DNA of 64,000 nucleotides from Gnetum montanum. Taxonomy: Eukaryota; Streptophyta; Gnetopsida; Gnetales; Gnetaceae. This document shows, piece after piece, positions 33,479 through 44,819 of the stretch. The translations under genes were made by a program, and so were the position numbers. The notes beneath the pieces were generated by a model, which saw only the letters and a program-made list of their open reading frames with translations, ran no database searches and had not been told where the DNA came from. The stretch spans positions 279,639 through 343,638 of the forward strand of contig MNCI01000569.1 of assembly GCA_015680685.1 (NCBI GenBank). The letters are read 5' to 3'. Each line of letters begins with the position of its first letter. Position 1 is the stretch's first letter.

Positions 33479-35025
33479 GATGTGATTACAACCATCAATG
33501 ATTGGTCTTACCTTATGAATTTTCTAGTCATTCATGTGGAAGAAAACAAAGGGGAATTTCCAATTATTATGGAAAGTGCTTGGCTTAGCACTCTTGACAC
33601 TAAGCTTGAAATTTATGACTTGTCCTTGGAGATTTCCAAGGAAGATGAAGCCAAAATTATACAAATATGGAGAGTTCCATGTATCGCATACATTAATAAT
33701 GGGTGCAATTGCATGCAAAGAATATGGACTATTGGACAAGAGGATACCAAGGCATGCAAAAATTGTGTAGATGAAATATGTATGCAAAAATGTCTATATG
33801 TGGTAGCCACTCAGTAGGAAGGCACCTAGTGGCTGATCACAAATGAAGATTCTCAATCCTAAAAATACATGGAACTAGAAGATCAAATCATTAGTGCCTA
33901 CATTGAATGAAACTGATAAGTTAGAGCAATTAAGGAAAAGCCACTTCTACCCATGAACAAATTAAGAAGAAGAGATAGACTAAGGACAACTAGAGATTTC
34001 AAACACTATGGAACTAGAACTTTTGAAATTGAAGGCCCTACCAACTACATTGGTGTATGCATTTTTGAATAAGAAGAAGTTGGTAATAACCAATGCCAAT
34101 TTGAAAGGAAAACAGAAGAGGAATTTGTTGGAAGTGATTAACAAATGGCCTATTACATTTGCACCATCTTATGATGAGATCACAAGAATTGATCCAAGAA
34201 TTTTTCAATACTGGATATACACTAATCCATAAGTAAAACCACAATACCAACGCCAATGAAGGCTCAACCCTAAACTCAAAGAAGTAGTCAAGCAAGAATT
34301 GAAGAAATTGCTGAAGGTAGGATTCGTCTATCCTATTGTGGATAGTGAATGATTAGTTCCTTAGTAATTGTTTCAAAGAAGGGGAACAAATGACAAGTTT
34401 GCATTGACTTTGGAATGTTGAACTTTACTACATTCAAAGATCATTTTCCTTTGTTGTTTTTTGATCAAGTCTTGGACACCTTACAGGACATGAGTACTAC
34501 AATTTTTTGGATGGATATAGCAAATATAATTAGATCTACATTGCACCTAAGGACTAGGAGAAAAAAACATTGACCAGTCCATGGAAAATGTTTACTTACA
34601 AGAAGATGCCATTTGGTCTTTGCAATGTGCCTACTATGTTCCAAAGACTTGTGCTTAGCATTTTCCAGAAAAAAATTAGAAATGATGTAGAAGTATTTAT
34701 GAACGATTTTTCAATATATGGGCTTGATTTCTAGTAAGCACTAGACCGATTGGAGTAGGTACTTAAAAGATGTGTTGAAACTAACCTTAAGCTCAACTAG
34801 CAGAAAATCCATCTCCTGATCAAGGAAGGCATAGTGTTGGGACATAAAATCTCCTAGAAAGGTATTGATGTAGATCGTGAAAAGATTAGAGTCATACAAA
34901 ATATCACTTAAAGGCCACAAATAGTAAAAGATGTGAGATCATTTTTGGGCCACACAGGATACTATAGAAGATTCATAGAAAATTTTTCAAAGAAAGCCAA
35001 ACTACTTGTAGAACTCAATAAGAAG
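33479..35025 (+). pseudogene. Outer element H4: protease end and reverse transcriptase
   Basis: Oldest Athila-like layer, entered in the middle of its protease (ITTINDWSYLMNFLVI then FPIIMESAWLSTLD) because H3 inserted there. A connector (LLEVINKWPITFAPSYDEITRID) leads to RT: NPKLKEVVKQELKKLL, FLDGYSKYN, MPFGLCNVPTMFQRLVLSIFQ. The active site at 34696-34707 reads FMND instead of FMDD. VLGHKIS and FLGHTGYYRRFIENFSK follow, and homology stops abruptly at 35025. Frameshifts and stops are numerous. RNase H and integrase are absent from the window. Confidence 0.85.
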
Positions 35026-35805
35026 TGTTGGCAACTGTTTGGGATTACCAATGTTGGGGACCTCTGGGTCTCATGAACTTAGGAGTCATAGGATTGAAGG
35101 TGTTCTTCAACAAGGTTTAGGTGCTTGCTGGTCTTTGGAAACACCAAGGCCCAGATACCTCAAAATAGACTTAGTAGTTATAAAGTGAACTAATCATGAG
35201 TATGTGTTTACTATTGCAAATGTTGAAATGGTTGGGTTGTGTATAAAACTATAATTGGCTATCATAAAAGAGATTCAGCTATCTTTGTTAAATACTATGA
35301 GTTGTTGAAGATTCCTATTTTGTTCAATCACTTACTTTATATGGTCTCTATAGTACATTACTTATAGCAAATAAAATTTTACAAAAACATTTGAGAACAA
35401 TTCTACCAATCTACTTCTAATCTCCCCTAGAGAGAAAATTCCACAGGAAAACTAGAAATAGAGTAAGATTCAATGGTCTTAGAAAGAGAAAGAAAAGAAA
35501 GAATATTTACATAAAATCTCAAATATTTAAGCAAGATAAATTAACACGAGGAAATACTTCACAATAAAGCTATACCAATTCAATCTAACTACAAATTGTC
35601 CAAACCCACTAATCCCAACAAGCAATTTCATAAAAGACAATCTTATTATACTATCAAAAATGCTACGTAAATGACAAAGTACAAGTCTCTATTTTGGCTA
35701 GTTAATAGTTGTCAAGGGTTGCATTCAATAAAGCTTTCAAAAAATTTGATAATTTTAGGATTGAAATACTAAGGCAATACAGTTTAAAACAATGAAGTGG
35801 TAATA
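35026..35805. other. Unassigned segment, possible solo LTR at its left
   Basis: No homology to the Athila-like elements and no coding signal. 35026 starts TGTTGG and CCCAACA ends at 35620, so a 595-bp stretch has TG/CA ends with a short inverted repeat, as in many copia LTRs. The flanks AGAAG and AGCAA do not match as a duplication, and no second copy is visible. Confidence 0.3.
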
Positions 35806-36079
35806 AAGCTATCACTAATCCAAGTGAGAAGACAACAACATGCAATCAATGCTTAACCATCTAGATACCACACTAGTTCCATCTATGGAATTTGACTAGA
35901 TTGCATGTGAATGCTTGTGATTCATATGGTTGAGCATAGGGGATACTCACCACTGTTGCCAGGGATGGTGCTAGTGATCTAGATTAGTTATATTATAAAC
36001 AATTATTGCAAAAGAATTAATGACTTATCTTTTAAGAAAAATTACTATTTTAACTCATAAACATTATTAATTGAAAATA

Positions 36080-37600
36080 TGTCTTCTTCACATAGGACCA
36101 ATAATCCATCACATGATGAGGACACTAGTAGGTGAAATGGTAGGATCTATATTGAAGAGAATTAGAGTGAATCATTATGAGTGAAGGTTTCATATGCTCA
36201 TTAAACCCTTACTACATTCAAAGACTATGTTTAATTGATGCAAACAATCCTAGAGGGGATGGAGTAAGTCCTAAAACAAGGAGGTCCTCAAGGTCAAGGA
36301 CCTCCTCCAAACCTAGAAGAGATGAATCAAGGAACCACATAACAAGATATATGAGCCATGATAATTCTCCTAGTTCATCATCTTTTTCTTCCTCTTCAAT
36401 GTCTAGTTCTAACAAAGATGAACATAGGTATGGAGATAAATCTCCACTAAAGGGTCATGATAGAGACAAACATGGAAATTAAATATAAGATATAAGGTAT
36501 CAAATGAAGCATAGATGAGATCATCATAATTAGACAAATAGAAATAGAGATTATCACTATGACATGTCTAATAATGATGAACCCTTGTTGGCTACTAGAA
36601 GTATGATACATATCATGGAGGTAGTTAGAATATCCTATAAGCATCAAAGGGAAAGCCGCATCAAAAGGCTTGATATGAATAACATTCTTAAATTTGAGGA
36701 AGGTTATAATTGTGATCCACAACCTCATTTATAAGCCTTCCATGATGCGTAAGCCTTACAAAATATCGAAAGTAAGTGGCAAAAGCTTAAGCTCTTCCCT
36801 ATAATACTAATAGAAGAAGTTGGAATTTGGTATAGATCATTGGAACCAAATTTAATCCACGAGTGGTCCACAATGCTTGAGCTCTTCAATGAAAAATATC
36901 GAACATATTCAAGATGTCTAATCTAAGAAAACAAATCCAAGGTTGGAAGCAAGAAAACCATGAATCCTTGGATGTAGCCTTGGGCAGATACTATTCTCTA
37001 CTACATAGATGCCTAGGCCATGTATTTTCTTAAAAAGAATAGCTATGTTACATCATATATGGGCTTTGTAACAAAACAAGGAAGACCCTTGGTACCTATG
37101 CTCAAGGAAGATTATTAGAATTGAGAGCCTATCAAATACAAAGGCTAATTGAATATGTGGCAAAAGAAAAAGGAGAGTTGTATAAAAGGGAGAGCATAGA
37201 GGAATATAACTAGGATCCAACTCTTTACAAAAATAAGACCCATATTTATGATTAGGAAAAAGAGGTAGCTCTTGATGAGTTGATCTCACACAAAACCTTG
37301 TCAATACAAAAGTCTATTGTTAACATTTAAGTAAGGGTAGATAAGACGTAGGAGTTGATGAATGAAAAAGCTACAACCAACTTAAAAATCATAGAAAATG
37401 TAAAGAAAATAGGATCAAGTGATCAAAATAAGAGGTGGAAAAAGAATAAGGACACTTATAAACAAAAAAGAAAAATAGCTATAGTAGAAGAGGTTGCAGA
37501 CTTAAATACCGAGGAGAGGATGGATGTGACATTTGTTAATACAAACATCCAAAGGGCTATTACCTAGATTTGTTATATGTATAGGAGTCTAGGTTTTTAC
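36080..37600 (+). pseudogene. H5 gag
   Basis: Starts with the family ATG (MSSSHRTNNP). A Ser/Arg/His-rich linker (36240-36480) matches that of H6. The Retrotrans_gag core has words WQKLKLFP, WYRSLEPN, STMLELFNEKYRTYS and TLGTYAQGRLLELRAYQIQRL, followed by KEKGELYKRESIEEYN. The C-terminal charged part reads KRKIAIVEEVADLN. Several stops and a frameshift near 36915 break it. The N-terminal HPDEY block of H1 and H6 is mostly lost. Confidence 0.78.
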
Positions 37601-38760
37601 TTTAAATCCCAAGTTCATAGAAAAGAAAATGCCTAGGAGATTGCCTTACCCATAAGACAATTATAGATCATTCTACAACTAGTAGTACTATCCTACTGGG
37701 ACTTCTTATCAACCTTAATACTACTATCAATAACAAGGGCAAAATCCATAGTCGTGGGGGATGCCATAACCAAACTACCAATATCCCTATTGTTGACCAA
37801 ACCCTCATGGATATTATGTTCAACAACTTGTTTCTCCTAATGGTTCTACTTCCCATACCTCAATGTACTACAGCTACCCTCATGAATACCATCAACTTGT
37901 AGCATCTCCTATGAGATCACCATCCCATGCCTCTCGTCATCCATCACATTCTCAATACTCTCATACTTCCCACCAATATATGTCACCACCAAAAATGTAG
38001 GAAGGATTGGCATCACAACCTCAATAGAAGAATGCAACTTTTGGTGTGAACATATAAAGGGATAATAGTGCTAGTAGTCCTCATCAAAAGCCTCGAAAAC
38101 ATCCTTTCTTTAAGATGGTTTCCAAAAGTGTGCATAAAACTACCAAACCTACTAGCTTATCAAAACCAATACAAGACCAATTTAGTGCAATCCCCTTCCT
38201 TACAAAAACAATGTCTCCTAATCCTATGCAAAAGTGATCAACCATTAGCACTCCAATATAAAACATAAAAGATTAACCTATCATTGTAGAAAGACAAAAA
38301 ATTTCATGCATTACTAACAATGGTAAAGGATGCAGTTGTGGGCCAAAAGTTCAAAGTATTAACACAATCCCTATACTAATCCACAACAAATTTGAGGAAC
38401 AAGTGTGTGTGCAAAACTATGTCTACACAATAGCCACTAAACTAAACGATACCTAGTGGTTAGAAAATGAGAATACCAAATCATTCAAAAGATGTATGGA
38501 AACATCAAATCCACTTATTAGTTATAGTCCTAAGAAAATGAACCAAACAAAGAACTCAGAAAACGAAATCTTACACTTTGACTATACACCAAAAAAATAT
38601 GTTATATAAGGGAACCTAAAAGCTAAAAAAGAAATGGGAAAACACCTTCTAAAAAGAAAACACCTTCAAGTCCAAGTGAATATATGTCTCCAAATGATCA
38701 AAACTTAATTATCATCAATGTTAAATGTGTTGATAAAAGAAAAATTAAATAATTAAAGAT
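37601..38760 (+). pseudogene. H5 linker and fused pol remnants
   Basis: A Tyr/Pro-rich linker, then text equivalent to the region after the protease (ITNNGKGCSCG), a fragment equivalent to the RT connector (IIINVKCVDKRK) and the pol tail DNA (AGTTGTGGGGAAGAT at about 38832). The protease active site and everything from RT to integrase are gone, so at least two internal deletions are implied by comparison with H1. Confidence 0.65.
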
Positions 38761-40999
38761 GATAAATGGAAAACTTATGGTGTATAACTAAGGGAATGTG
38801 TAGTCCATTTTTTGAATGCTTGCCCATGAGTTTAGTTGTGGGGAAGATACCTCATCTTAAATTAAGAACTAATAAGTGTATTTTCACTTTTTGTTTTATA
38901 ATTTTTTATCATTTTACTATTTCTTCAAAATTTTCCAATTCTTAATATGTTTTTCATGTCTTATTATTCTATTTTCTTTATAGTTTTCTCTTTTGATGAT
39001 TCGTTTCCTTTATATTTTATGAATGATTACTATGTTTTTTTGCTAACAATGATATTTCCAATCATGATGCAGAAGTCAACACCATGTGTTAGGTCTTTGT
39101 CTTATGCTATCAAGATGATTGGATAAATAATTTTGTAATGTAGTGAGAACACATCATCCATCCCTCTAGTTTTTGTAAATAAAAGGTCTTTATCATGAAA
39201 ACAATATGGTTCTTCTCACATGAAACTAATATTAACTACTGATCATTATGCCTTGAAGAAAGAGAGAAAGACCAAGTGGGAATGGCAAAGGGTGTGACCT
39301 CAAGAAGATTTGTTGGATTCTCTTCTTAACTTTCTTCTTGTGGTTTATGACACATCTAAGAATGTACTATCACCCCTAATTGTCAACTAATAAATAGGAA
39401 GCATGTCTTTGCATGGTGTGGTTCCCATGATACAAAAAATAAATAAAAATTCAAAGGACACTCCTTAGACATTATAATGGACTACAAGCACTAGTTATGG
39501 GGCTAGAAAGACATGTTACCCATGCTTGAAGGTATCCCTCTAACTAAGGACCTTCCTTGCTTCTTTTCATTTCTTCTCTTTTGGAGTGATTCTCATTCTT
39601 TGTGGTTGTTGTGGATTCATGATTGTAGGCAGGAAGGGATACATCAACCTGAGGCCACTGTTAATGATATGGACTTGGTTTGAAACTTGGACAGATTGGT
39701 ATGATGGTCATTTTAATCACAGTTGACACAAGACCCTATTGTAGACATGGTTAAGTACCTTACATCCCAATCTCTGCAATTCCTTCTCATACCATTATTC
39801 ACCTCATTGTTGCATGCAATTATGAGCCTAATGGTTTTGTATAGTATAGTGTAGGATCCTAACCAAGGCAATTGTGTGTTGTTTGAAATAAATACATGAT
39901 CTACATTTGACTTCTAAGGTACCCATAGACATCTATAGAAGTGATTATGCAAGGGCATTATGATAGGAGCCTACTTTAGGAAGGATCCACTTACAAGACT
40001 TTTATTGATCATGGCTTTGGACCAAACCTCACATCCTCAAGGATATCATGGATAGCTTCTCTAAATTTTTTCATGATTATGCGAATACTTCTCATCAATT
40101 TTAAATTATCTTTAATGCTTTTATATTGAAATTTCCTTTAAATTCAAAATTTCTTGGCCATCATGTGAACTAGACCTTTGGTTTTAATGGTTTGAAAACT
40201 TGTGAGCTTTCAAAGTTAAGCTCATTTATCATGAGAGGAGAAAGGGGGTGGGTTAAGGATGTAATTTTTGAAATTTTTGTAACACAATATTTTTGAACAT
40301 TATGATAGCTAATTGTACAAATAATTAAAATAGCTTGAACAACTTGATGATTTTAGTTATCTTAAAGCCTTTGAGGACATCATTATGAAATCATCTTGAG
40401 CCTAAATGCTAATTTTTTTTTGAATTTTAAGCTAACTAAGGATTGAGAAAGGGTTAATCATCAAGGAAAAATTACCAAAACTAATGGTGATCCTTTGATG
40501 ATTTTAGATGATGTCACACAAAATACCTAAGGTTGAGGTCTTTTACAAGGTAAGGAAAAGAGGCCAAGAGAAGGATAGAGGGGATATGCCCATGGACAAA
40601 TAGTAGCAAATACAAGGATTAAAGCTCAAACATCACATATTTATTGTACCTATGGGACAATGAGAAGAAATTTTAGTCCATCCTTCAAGAATGTTCTACA
40701 TAAAAGAGAAGCATCAACATAATAATCAAGGTTGGACAATTTGCCACTACTAGTGACAATAAGAAGATTCATCTTCGATAGATTTTTTGAAGACCATTGA
40801 AATTTTGTAAAATTTAATATCTATCTAATCTTTTTGTCAATTTGTAATACATATACTCAAATAAAATTTTATATTGTGGCACTTCAGTTTTATAATGGTA
40901 GTCAATCTAGCCTTGATCACCCCACAATTTTTTTAATGGAACTTCATTCATTTATATATATATAACTTGAGGATGAGTTTTTAGTTAGTTGTGGGGGTA
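38761..40999 (+). other. H5 3' non-coding region
   Basis: About 2.2 kb, parallel to the H1/H2 3' regions. The hairpin position at 39414-39470 keeps GGTGTG and TTCCCAT on the left arm, but the right arm has decayed (AAAAATTC). It ends GTTGTGGGGGTA before the LTR. No coding signal. Confidence 0.65.
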
Positions 41000-41916
41000 T
41001 GATGAAACACCATATGTCAAGTAACTTCATTGACACATCCTTGTCAACTCATCTTAGATGCGTTGGCACATATGCATCAATGAGTACACATTGATGCATT
41101 CCCATTAAGGCATCTTAGATGTGTTGAATCATATATGTCGATGATCTGTTGATTAAAATCTATAAATATGCAAGCACCTGCCATGTATTTGACACCATTT
41201 AGTTAGTAGTGTAGCTAGACTCTTGTAATTTTGTCTCATAATCTTAGCAAATAGTTAATGAGTGCTCACACTATGGATTTGAGTCAGTTGTATGGTGCCT
41301 TATTTAAGTGGCATTGTACCTTGACACATTCTATGAATGATAGTAAGATTGAGATTGATTCATGTTCATTGCAACACTTTGACTTAGAATAGATTTACTT
41401 ACAATACAATTTGTTTTCTATGTACTTAGTTAATATTTTCCTTTCCATGCATGTTAATCAATTGACGAAATAAGCATGACCAATTTTGAGCATAAACATG
41501 TATTTGCTTGGTAATCCTAGCAGCATTATTGCTTAGTTTGCTCAGTAGCATAATGTTTAGTAATCTCAATAGTGGGTATATGAGTTTAAGATGTGTATGG
41601 CAAGTTGGGAACATACACTCATCATCCTTAGGATAGTTTAGGATTTAATTTTATTATTAGTTAGATTACATAATTAATTCTTATATTATTATTTAGTTAG
41701 TTTAGGGTCCACAACAACATTAATAATCATATGCCTCACTTTAGACTAAACCATACATGACAAAGCTACAACTAGTCAAAGTGAGAAGACAGCAACCTAT
41801 GATCGATGATTAACAATCTAGATAACACACTAGTACTATCCATGGAATTTGACCAGATTGCACGTGAGTGCTTGTGGTTTGTATGGTTGGGCATAGGAGA
41901 TATTTGTTGCTTATCA
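41000..41916 (+). repeat. 3' LTR of H5
   Basis: TGATGAAACACC to TTGCTTATCA, 917 bp, with TATAAATA at 41161-41168. Instead of GATATC it has GCATCAATG...CATTGATGC and other palindromes upstream of the TATA box. Its last ~150 bp align with 35806-35950. Confidence 0.82.
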
Positions 41917-43094
41917 TGAGTCTTATTCCAATTGAGATTGGTTACCTTCTAGTGTGGATAGGGGTTGTGCTACTAGCCTTGAGTTTTCTTACCTTAAAAA
42001 AAAAAAAAAGACCAGCTAAGAAGATTATGAAGGTAATTTAAGATGGATTTATACTACAATAAGATAAAGGATCATCACTTAGAGGCTTGATACTCATCTT
42101 GCTAAGATGAGAAAAAAGGAGGATTGGTGGATGAATGAAAGCCAAACCTCTTTCAAGTGGATGCACCTACACTTAAATCCATGTTTTAAGAATTGAAAAA
42201 CAAGTACCTTAACATCACTTAAAATGATGGCCCTTTACTTATATCATAATAAGATACTTTAGAATAATTATAAAGGAATATAACCATATCTCAATTGTAA
42301 ATCAAACTCTTGTAAACCCTTGTTAGAAAATGAGTTAACCACTTGAGCTACCTCTTAGTAGTTCTTATCGTGTAGATAATTAGAAGAAACTGCAAATCAA
42401 CAAAGATTTAGCTTTTCGTGGAGGGGAATGACAAAAAAGAACTCATGTAGCTTATCCCATTTTTTGGGGACAAGGCTAGGATGACAACGACGATGATAAA
42501 TAAGTTAGATTTTTGGCTTTTTACTAAATAGATTATTTTATATGTGATCTTGTTACTAACTTGTTTGTGGTAGGGAACTTTAATATTTAAGTTTTTCCTT
42601 TCTATGCAATAGGTTAAAAGTTCATGGTGTAGTTCAAGCATTACTATATTCTTTACAGTATTGATTAATTTTTACCAACTACTATGTGTTGACAATCTTG
42701 AGGTGTGTATGGTGTACATTTGGTTTTGACAACATTACTTGGAAGGGTTGAATTAAGTGCCTTGGAGAAGGAATGTCAACACACAATACTTGGGAAAACT
42801 TAGATAATAACATAAAGAATATAATGACAGGTTTTGGTTTTGATAACATTAGTTGGAAGGGTTGAATTAAGTGCATTGTGGAAGGGTATCAACACATATT
42901 ACTTGGTAAAACCTAGAAAATAACATAAAGAATATAATGGTGGTGGCCTAGGGGAGAGGTGTTTGAACTTGAAATAATTTGACTATAGGTATTCTTGAAG
43001 GCATATAGCCAAGATACATGGAAGAATATAACTTGAAATGGCAACCTCATAACTAACAAATGAGCTAACCACTAATACCACCTATCAATGGCTT
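41917..43094. other. Intergenic debris with RTE tail and a 114-bp tandem duplication
   Basis: AT-rich sequence without genes. 42431-42499 matches the + strand 3' end of an RTE LINE (AACTCATGTAGC... then GATGAC repeats). Two copies of a 114-bp unit start at 42721 and 42835 with TGGTTTTGAYAACATTA. Nothing else was recognised. Confidence 0.55.
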
Positions 43095-44480
43095 AGAAAT
43101 CATCATCATCATCATCATCCCAACATTGTCACAATAAAATGAGATTAGCTACATGAATTTTTTTTCGTCATTCATCTTTATAAAGAGCTAGATTTTTGGG
43201 GGTGGTGGAACCCAAAAGAAGTGAAATAATTAGAACTTTATATAACTCAACATTGCCCACCAGAATTGAACTCATGACGTGGAGCTTTGAAATCAAGTGT
43301 CTTATCACTAGATCTTTGGTTATTTGCAATTTTTTTAGATCATCTCCAAGTGGTTTTTCCTATATCTTTTTTGGTCTTCCTTTTGTTAGCTTTCCTAGAA
43401 CAATGATGTAGTATTATTTTTTTATAGGCTTGTTGTTTGATCTTCTTTGTAGATGCCCAAACCATTTAAGTTGTCATTATTGTAACTTATTTAAAAAAAC
43501 AAAAAGTTAATGTGTTGTGTAGTTCATCTCTTATAGTGATATACAAAATCGATATAAGTATTCACATCTTTGTCACATTGATTTGTTGTTCATGCCTCTT
43601 TTGTACTACCCAACAGTCAATGCCATATAAGATAGTAGGCTTGATTGTTATCATTTAAAATTTTCACTTTAGTTTTATAAGTATTCTTTTTATATAGAAC
43701 ACCATTAGCCTATCTCTATTTTGACCATTATCCCTTAATTCCATTTCTTATATCTTTATCAATTTCACCTTCTAATTGGAGCACTAATCATAGGTAGCAA
43801 AAGTGTTTACAGCGAGGGACTTTTTGGCCTTGAATTGTCACTTTTGTTTTACTACTATTTATACTATTGTTGAAATGACATTCCACATATTTTTTCACAC
43901 TTCTACTAATTTTTAAGCCTTTTAATTCTATAGCATGTATCCACTTCTCCATTTTAGAAGCAATATTTTTTGAGCCTATAACCACCAACACAACATCATC
44001 TACAAATAGCATACACCAAAAGATTTTTGTATTTCTTTTGTTAATTCTTTTAAAATAATGATAAATGAGTACGGGCTAAGCATAGACACTTGATGTAGAA
44101 AATCATGTTCTACAAGTTGTTCTAATTTTAGTGGTAGCTCCCTTATACATGTCTTGAATCATATATTTATTAGGATGTTTTTCCTTTGTAAGGCCCATCA
44201 AATAAACTTTAGGCACTTTGTGATATGGGTTTTCCAAGTCAATGAAGATCATATGTAGATTTCTCTATGTTTTTCTTGAATTTTTCCTTTTATTGTCAAA
44301 TCAAGAAAATAGCTTTTATGGTAGATCTCCTTATCATAAATCCAAATTAATTTTTTTAATAGTGTTATATGACTCTCTCTTAAAGCTTCATAGTAAGGCT
44401 CGTTACCTTGATCCCTTGATCCCTTTAAAGCTTGCACAATTTTATACCTCTTTGTTGTTTTAATACATGGGGACAACTAT
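43095..44480 (-). mobile_element. RTE-type LINE fragment
   Basis: Plant RTE non-LTR retrotransposon, reverse strand. The 3' end is the (GAT)n tail at 43099-43120 preceded by TTCATGTAGC. The clearest coding part (44012-43788) reads MLFVDDVVLVV, then KMEKWIHAIELKGLKISRS and YVECHF, which matches the RT active-site region (LFADDIVLI...LESKGFRLSRSKTEYMECxF) of plant RTE. Upstream the text FIIILKELTKEIQ fits the preceding RT block in another frame. Five-prime truncated and broken, as usual for LINEs. Confidence 0.78.
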
Positions 44481-44819
44481 GCTTTTTCTGCAATTATTAG
44501 TGTTTTTGTAATTTTCAAAATTTTGTTAAATAATTGTGTGTAAGCCAAAAAAAAATAAAAAGTATAAAAAACATTTATGGAAATGGTTAAGTCGTCCTCC
44601 CTTTTTTACGTAACAATGTAATTTCTCATGCTGACACCCACAGATGCATCAAACTTAAGTTTATAACTTTCTAGGATCATTGATTTTACGAGTTAAGCAT
44701 CGATTCAGGCATTTAAAAATTTTTGCTGATCAGCAACAACATGACAATGCATTTTTTAACTGGTATCTATGTATATTTCATTTCTGAAGTCAAACAATTA
44801 AATTGCGCCTTTAGAAACC
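44481..44819. other. No feature recognised
   Basis: AT-rich stretch between the LINE fragment and the PPR pseudogene. Nothing supportable is visible. Confidence 0.5.

Larger units (their letters stand above)
35806..41916 (+). mobile_element. Athila-like element H5, 5'-truncated and pol-deleted
   Basis: A diverged Athila-like copy. Only the last ~145 bp of the 5' LTR survive (35806-35950), directly followed by a cut-down primer site CACTGTTGCCAGGGA. Gag runs 36080-37600 and a linker to about 38270. The protease core, RT, RNase H and integrase are missing. The 3' end of pol, 3' non-coding region and full 3' LTR (41000-41916) follow. Its U3 has a different palindrome set from the other copies. 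Confidence 0.78.

Noticed and set aside
41917-41960. H4 resuming after H5, which would make H5 another nested layer
   Set aside because: Sequence after 41916 shows no RNase H or integrase text, so nesting of H5 in H4 is not supported.
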